Below are positions 23,964 through 27,680 of a DNA stretch of 27,680 nt, in pieces. The stretch spans positions 1 through 27,680 of the forward strand of contig JAYGEA010000342.1 of assembly GCA_046582635.1 (NCBI GenBank). The letters are read 5' to 3'. The translations under genes and the position numbers were made by a program. The notes under the pieces were generated by a model. It saw only the letters and a program-made list of their open reading frames with translations. It did not search any database and had not been told where the DNA came from. Positions within the stretch are counted from its first letter, which is position 1. Every line of letters begins with the position of its first letter. The stretch is from GCA-2731375 sp046582635. Its GTDB lineage: Bacteria; Pseudomonadota; Alphaproteobacteria; GCA-2731375.

Positions 23964-25381
23964 ATGATTGCTGTGACAGTAATGATGGCAACTATGATCT
24001 GATCGTCGTGGGCGCCGGATCGGCCGGATTTTCCGCTTCCATCACCGCCGCCGAACAAGGCGCCCGCGTAGCCTTGGTTGGCGAGGGGCTGATCGGCGGC
24101 ACTTGTGTCAACGTTGGCTGCGTGCCCTCCAAGACCATGATCCGGGCCATGGAAACGGTGCATCAGGCCCGCGTGGCGGGACGTTTCGACGGCATCGGCG
24201 GTGCCGTGCGGGTTGATGATTGGCGGGCCTTGGTGGCGCAAAAAGACAGCCTGGTCGATGATCTGCGGCAGGCGAATTATATCGACCTGTTGCCGTCCTA
24301 TGACAATGTCGACTACCTGAATACCCGGGCCTGGTTTACCGCCGACGGCTTGGCGGTGGAGGGTGCGGACATCCGCGCCGACCGCATTATCATCGCCACC
24401 GGGTCGAAGCAGCAGGTTCCCTATATTCCGGGCATGGCGACCGTCGACTATCTCACCTCCACCACGGCGCTGGAACTTGAGACGCTGCCGGCGGCCATGT
24501 TAATCCTCGGCGGCGGCTATATCGGCTGTGAACTGGCGCAGATATTCGCCCGCGCCGGCGTCGAGGTGACCATCGTCTGCCGCAGCGGCCTGTTGCCGGA
24601 AGGCGAGCCGGAGATTAGCACAGCCCTGGCGGAGGTGTTCGAAAGCGAGGGCATTCATGTGGTCGCGGGCGTTCGCTATTTGTATGTTGCCATGCGGGAC
24701 GGACGAGTTGTTCTTGCCATCGAACAGGATGGGCGCGCGCGGGAGCTTGTGGCCGAAAGCTTGCTGCTGGCCACGGGCCGGTCGGCCAGTGTGGAGTATT
24801 TGGGCCTCGAGGCGGCGGGGATCGCCTTGAACGGCAACGGCGGTATCGAGATCGATGACCGCATGCGTACGTCCGGGCCTGGCATTTATGCCGCCGGCGA
24901 TGTTACGGGTCACGACCAGTTCGTCTACATGGCCGCCTACGGCGGCAAGATTGCCGCCTCGAATGCCTTGAACGGCAACAGCCTGGTCTATGACAATTCA
25001 GCCATGCCCGCCGTCACCTTCTCCGACCCCCAGGTGGCCACGGTCGGCTTGACGGAGCGGGCGGCAAGGGCGCGGGGCATCGATGTCAAAACCTCCGTCC
25101 TGCCCCTTAGTGCCGTGCCCCGGGCACTGGCGGCGCGGGATACGCGGGGCCTGATCAAGCTGGTCGCCGATGCCGCTTCGGATCAGTTGATCGGCGCCCA
25201 TATCATGGCGCCCGAGGGCGGTGACAGCATTCAGACGGCGGCCCTGGCCATTCAACAAGGCATGACCACCAAGGCGCTCGGCGCCATGATTTTTCCCTAT
25301 CTGACCACGGTGGAGGGGCTGAAACTGGCGGCTCAAACCTTTGACAAGGATATCAGCAAACTGTCCTGCTGCGCGGGTTAG
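23960..25381 (+). CDS. merA: Mercuric reductase
   Basis: This 473-residue flavoprotein reduces Hg(II) to volatile Hg(0) with NADPH. The FAD motif VVGAGSAGFSA (16-26), redox-active disulfide GGTCVNVGCVPSK (C49, C54), NADPH-binding GGGYIGCELA, the second FAD motif YAAGDVTG and the C-terminal metal-binding pair SCCAG (C470, C471) are all present. The N-terminal NmerA metal-binding domain found in many MerA proteins is absent. In its place is a short MNDCC tail (C4, C5), which may receive Hg(II) from the membrane proteins; that is speculation. Its ATG overlaps the merF stop. A hairpin follows the gene. Confidence 0.97.
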   Translation: MNDCCDSNDGNYDLIVVGAGSAGFSASITAAEQGARVALVGEGLIGGTCVNVGCVPSKTMIRAMETVHQARVAGRFDGIGGAVRVDDWRALVAQKDSLVDDLRQANYIDLLPSYDNVDYLNTRAWFTADGLAVEGADIRADRIIIATGSKQQVPYIPGMATVDYLTSTTALELETLPAAMLILGGGYIGCELAQIFARAGVEVTIVCRSGLLPEGEPEISTALAEVFESEGIHVVAGVRYLYVAMRDGRVVLAIEQDGRARELVAESLLLATGRSASVEYLGLEAAGIALNGNGGIEIDDRMRTSGPGIYAAGDVTGHDQFVYMAAYGGKIAASNALNGNSLVYDNSAMPAVTFSDPQVATVGLTERAARARGIDVKTSVLPLSAVPRALAARDTRGLIKLVADAASDQLIGAHIMAPEGGDSIQTAALAIQQGMTTKALGAMIFPYLTTVEGLKLAAQTFDKDISKLSCCAG

Positions 25382-25389
25382 CGCGACGT

Positions 25390-25413
25390 ATCCGCGTTCA
25401 AAAGAACGCGGAT
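25390..25413 (+). terminator. Hairpin after merA
   Basis: ATCCGCGTTC (25390-25399), a loop of four A, and GAACGCGGAT (25404-25413) form a perfect 10-bp stem nine bases after the merA stop. The following bases (TGCGCTTACTC) are not a clear T-run, so termination may be partial. Its position and strength make it the probable 3' end of the mer transcript. Confidence 0.65.
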
Positions 25414-25480
25414 TGCGCTTACTCATTGAAATCGATCGAATTATCAGCCGAAAATTGATGCCAATTTTAGGCTGTTTGAT

Positions 25481-26272
25481 CTAGTCCTTATAGTCGGACT
25501 GTTCCCGGTCCAGCATCCGTTTCAGGGCCTCGAAATGATGCTCCGAATTGGGCCGGCCATAATAGCTGGGCGAGCCCTTGAACTGTTGAACGGTCTTGTC
25601 GATGACGTCCTGGCTCAATACGTTAAGGGGCTGACCGGTCCACATGGCATACAGCTGAACCTGGGCCACGCGCTCCAGATAATACAGCCGGTCATAGGCT
25701 TCCGCCACGGTGCGGCCGATGGTGACGGCGCCGTGGTTGGCCATCAACAGGATCGATTTATCGCCAATGGCGCCCAACAGGCGCTCGCCCTCGGCCGGGT
25801 CAAAGGCTGGGCCGGTATATTCATCGTCATAGGCGGTCTGCATGGAAATACCCAGTTCGGTCTGGCCGATGGGCAGAATGCGCTGGTCCTTCAAACGGGT
25901 CAGGGCCGAGGCAAAGGGCATGTGCGTGTGCAGCACGCAGGCGGCGGCCTCGGACAGGCGGTGCATGGGGGCATGAATGCAATAGCCGGAGCGCTCAACC
26001 TCGCCTTTCCCCACCAGCAAATCTCCGTCAAAGCTGACTTCCATGAACGAGGAGGCGGTGACCTCGTCCCAGTGCAGGCCAAAGGGAATCTGGTAATAGC
26101 GGTCATCGGTGTTGGGCACGGCCAGGGTGAAGTGATTGAATATACCCTCGTTCAAACCTTCCTTCACCGCCAAACGATGGGCCGCGGCCAAGTCAACGCG
26201 GGCCTGCCATTGGGCCGGATCACCCTGGGTGTCATGGGGGGTGTCCTTGGTGAGGAGTGCCGAAACGTTCAT
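25481..26272 (-). CDS. Class II aldolase/adducin family protein
   Basis: This 262-residue protein is of the AraD/FucA fold. The metal-binding histidines are visible in VLHTHMPFA (H115, H117) and LLMANHGAVTIG (H180). GIFNHFTLAVP takes the place of the usual GNxS region, and VGKGEVERSGYCIHAPMHR precedes the HTH. Relatives cleave or decarboxylate phosphorylated or free sugar derivatives; some are oxygen-dependent. No kinase or transporter sits beside it to suggest the substrate. The start is the ATG at 26272, with AAGGAGA six bases upstream; a longer frame to 26323 is less likely. It converges on the mer operon. Confidence 0.88.
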   Translation of the reverse strand: MNVSALLTKDTPHDTQGDPAQWQARVDLAAAHRLAVKEGLNEGIFNHFTLAVPNTDDRYYQIPFGLHWDEVTASSFMEVSFDGDLLVGKGEVERSGYCIHAPMHRLSEAAACVLHTHMPFASALTRLKDQRILPIGQTELGISMQTAYDDEYTGPAFDPAEGERLLGAIGDKSILLMANHGAVTIGRTVAEAYDRLYYLERVAQVQLYAMWTGQPLNVLSQDVIDKTVQQFKGSPSYYGRPNSEHHFEALKRMLDREQSDYKD

Positions 26273-26436
26273 AATATCTCTCCTTGCCGCTGTCGTGCCT
26301 GTACTACCTATTTGCCATACCACCGGGCCTCAAAACAAGCAAAGGGAATCCTTGCCTTGACAGTCAGGCAACGCGGACCTGCGGCCATCGTCGCCGCGGC
26401 GGCGCATGAGCGGGCCGTCATCCCGGATCAGGCGCC

Positions 26437-26472
26437 GGACTATTCACCGGCCTGCCGGTCACGGAATAGTCC
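26437..26472. repeat. Interrupted inverted repeat
   Basis: GGACTATTC (26437-26445) pairs with GAATAGTCC (26464-26472), and inside it ACCGG pairs with CCGGT around CCTG. The unpaired bases CACG are only on the right arm. No T-run follows on either side, so a terminator is not indicated. It lies about 100 bases before the signal-peptide frame at 26577. Confidence 0.5.
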
Positions 26473-26576
26473 GATCCGGTAACGAAATTGTCACTCTTGC
26501 TTAACGCCTCGTTAACCTAGATTGTCGATCATTCCACCGGTTCATATTCAACGTTGACTATTGCGGGGTGAGGTCC

Positions 26577-26726
26577 ATGGGAAAGACAAAAGCAGCATTA
26601 TTGGGAACGGTGATGATCCCATTGGCGTTGACCCTGCTGCCGTTCGCGGCCATCGGTTCATCGACGGCCATTGCCTCGGAGACGCCGGGGACAAATCAAC
26701 GGGCGGTGCCGAAACCGGTTCTGTAA
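26577..26726 (+). CDS. Signal-peptide frame ending at an in-frame UAA
   Basis: This 49-codon frame starts MGKTKAALLGTVMIPLALTL and has a typical Sec signal peptide with a basic start, a hydrophobic core and a probable cut after STAIA. It follows GAGG three bases upstream. The frame ends in TAA at 26724. The very same frame is then open to the end of the window and encodes a Cys-rich, haem-binding protein that would need export. The simplest reading is that this is the 5' end of that gene and the TAA is a nonsense change or sequence error. It is listed separately because the stop is real in the sequence given. Confidence 0.55.
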   Translation: MGKTKAALLGTVMIPLALTLLPFAAIGSSTAIASETPGTNQRAVPKPVL

Positions 26727-27210
26727 TTGGCCGCAAAGTGCGCTCCCTGCAAAGCCTGTAACCCGTGCGGGGCGAAAGGCTGCAAGCCTTGCGGGGCCCG
26801 AAATCCATGCGGAGCTAATAATCCATGCGGAGCTAGTAATCCATGTGGCGCCTGCAATCCTTGCGCGGCCGGTGCGGCGTCCGACAAATGTGCGGTGCCG
26901 CGATTGCAACAGGCGGCGGCCAATCCCTGCGCGGTGAAGAAGGCCTGCGGCGGCTGCAACCCCTGCGGGGCAAAGAAGGGGTGCGGTGGTTGTAATCCAT
27001 GTGCCGCCAAGAAAGGCTGTGGCGGCTGTAATCCTTGTGCCGTGAAAAAGGCGTGTGGCGGGTGCAATCCGTGTGCGGGCAAGTGCGCGGCGAAGAAAAT
27101 TGTTTGCGGCGCGTGCAACCCTTGCGCCGCCAAAAAGAGTTGCGGCGCCTGCAATCCCTATGCCGCGAAGAAGGCCTGCAACCCCTGTGGTGGATGCAAT
27201 CCCTGTGCGG
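26727..27210 (+). repeat. Coding tandem repeats rich in Cys codons
   Basis: TGY-GGN-GGN-TGY-AAY-CCN-TGY blocks recur through this stretch. They are regularly spaced at 36 bases at 26946, 26982, 27018 and 27054, with shorter NPCGA units before and variants after. One unit has TAT (Tyr) in place of the second Cys codon (NPY). Synonymous differences between units show they are not freshly duplicated. Confidence 0.8.
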
Positions 27211-27680
27211 TCGAACCACCCATGCTGACCAACGGGGAAGCCAAAGCGGCCTATGACTGCCTGAAGGACGACATCCGCGCCGCCTACCTAAAATCCTGCC
27301 ATCCCGTGGCCAGGGCATTCCGCAGCTGGACCCGGTTCTCCATCTCTCCCTATCCGGCCGAGGCGCATGGTTCGCGATACCTGCTCAACTATGCCAACGC
27401 CGTGGCCGCGCCGGTCTACAAAAAGTACGAGGACCTGGACAATATTCTCCTTGGGTCCAACGTCGCCAAGGAAGGCTTCGTCCAGCAGCACGACGGCCGC
27501 AATGGTGTCGATCCGCTGTTCATCATGGAAAAGAAAGATAAGGGCGCATTGCCCGATTCCGGCGGCTGGCATTACACGATGGTCATGCCCAACGGGGCTA
27601 TTCGCGCCGGCGCGGGCATCCAAAAGTTCTGCAACGATTGTCACATTCATGCCTGTAACGACGACGACTTCATGATGTTT
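26727..27680 (+). CDS. Cys-rich repeat protein with cytochrome P460-like domain (partial)
   Basis: This is a frame of 318 codons with no stop, running off the window. The first part, about 160 residues, holds roughly 35 cysteines. NPC occurs 13 times, and a 12-residue unit such as CGGCNPCAVKK is repeated at 36-base spacing from 26946 to 27054 and more loosely around that. After AVEPPMLTNGEAK comes a globular domain with HGSRYLLNYANAVA, KKYED, a VAKEGF segment, DPLFIMEKK, GWHYTMVMPNGAI and the haem motif CNDCH, ending DDDFMMF. These are features of the cytochrome P460 family, whose known members oxidise hydroxylamine or bind NO. The repeats look like a metal- or redox-active tether. No convincing start codon follows the UAA; translation probably began at 26577 in an intact gene. 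Confidence 0.75.
   Translation, partial: MAAKCAPCKACNPCGAKGCKPCGARNPCGANNPCGASNPCGACNPCAAGAASDKCAVPRLQQAAANPCAVKKACGGCNPCGAKKGCGGCNPCAAKKGCGGCNPCAVKKACGGCNPCAGKCAAKKIVCGACNPCAAKKSCGACNPYAAKKACNPCGGCNPCAVEPPMLTNGEAKAAYDCLKDDIRAAYLKSCHPVARAFRSWTRFSISPYPAEAHGSRYLLNYANAVAAPVYKKYEDLDNILLGSNVAKEGFVQQHDGRNGVDPLFIMEKKDKGALPDSGGWHYTMVMPNGAIRAGAGIQKFCNDCHIHACNDDDFMMF

Noticed and set aside
26940..27100. Regular 36-base repeats that could suggest a CRISPR array
   Set aside because: The repeats are adjacent, in frame, differ synonymously and encode CGGCNPC units; there are no unique spacers.
1..27680. tRNA, rRNA or integration-site signals
   Set aside because: No cloverleaf-like sequence, rRNA stretch, integrase or tRNA-end duplication was recognised by eye on either strand.

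Overview
The window looks like chromosomal DNA of a GC-rich alphaproteobacterium, probably Rhodospirillales-like. The evidence is a GapR/DUF2312 gene (a family essentially restricted to Alphaproteobacteria), a pyrB-pyrC'-plsY cluster with a metal-site-degenerate dihydroorotase, and a large LivFGHM-type ABC operon. No rRNA, tRNA, CRISPR array or phage module was seen. All family assignments rest on motifs read by eye; no database search was run.

Region by region: (1) 1-2000: a partial His-rich membrane protein (minus), an AT-rich gap, a TIGR04283-type glycosyltransferase (plus) and a peptide deformylase-like gene (minus). (2) 2250-4020: a CheZ-like phosphatase diverging from a two-CBS-domain protein. 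(3) 4020-10770: a minus-strand operon of seven genes: periplasmic binding protein, intercistronic terminator, two permeases, two ATPases, an NAD-binding epimerase-like protein and a DapA-family lyase. This is an uptake-plus-catabolism unit for an unidentified small molecule. (4) 10950-13190: a family 2 glycosyltransferase, a DUF423 membrane protein and a short-chain dehydrogenase. (5) 13240-16480: pyrB, pyrC', plsY and gapR, on the plus strand. (6) 16495-18962: a 3-hydroxyacyl-CoA dehydrogenase gene broken by a frameshift and cut short where a small repeat element begins. A membrane-anchored retropepsin-like protease follows, and a second repeat copy with inverted ends closes the region. (7) 18960-22190: SMP-30-like and NIPSNAP genes (minus), arfB, a dehydrogenase and a DUF952 gene (plus).

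(8) 22190-25415 is a compact mercury-resistance locus. merR diverges from merB, then comes a second MerR-type promoter driving a small two-helix membrane protein, merF and merA, closed by a hairpin. Organomercurials would be split by MerB. Hg(II) would enter through the small membrane proteins and be reduced by MerA. Both promoters have the 19-bp spacer and the dyad expected for MerR control.

(9) 25480-27680: a class II aldolase (minus), then a plus-strand exported protein. The latter has a signal peptide, an in-frame UAA, about 160 residues containing roughly 35 cysteines in NPC/CGGCNPC repeats, and a cytochrome P460-like domain with a CXXCH haem motif that runs off the window. This last gene, the repeat-truncated dehydrogenase, and the two-operator mer layout are the items most worth a second look.
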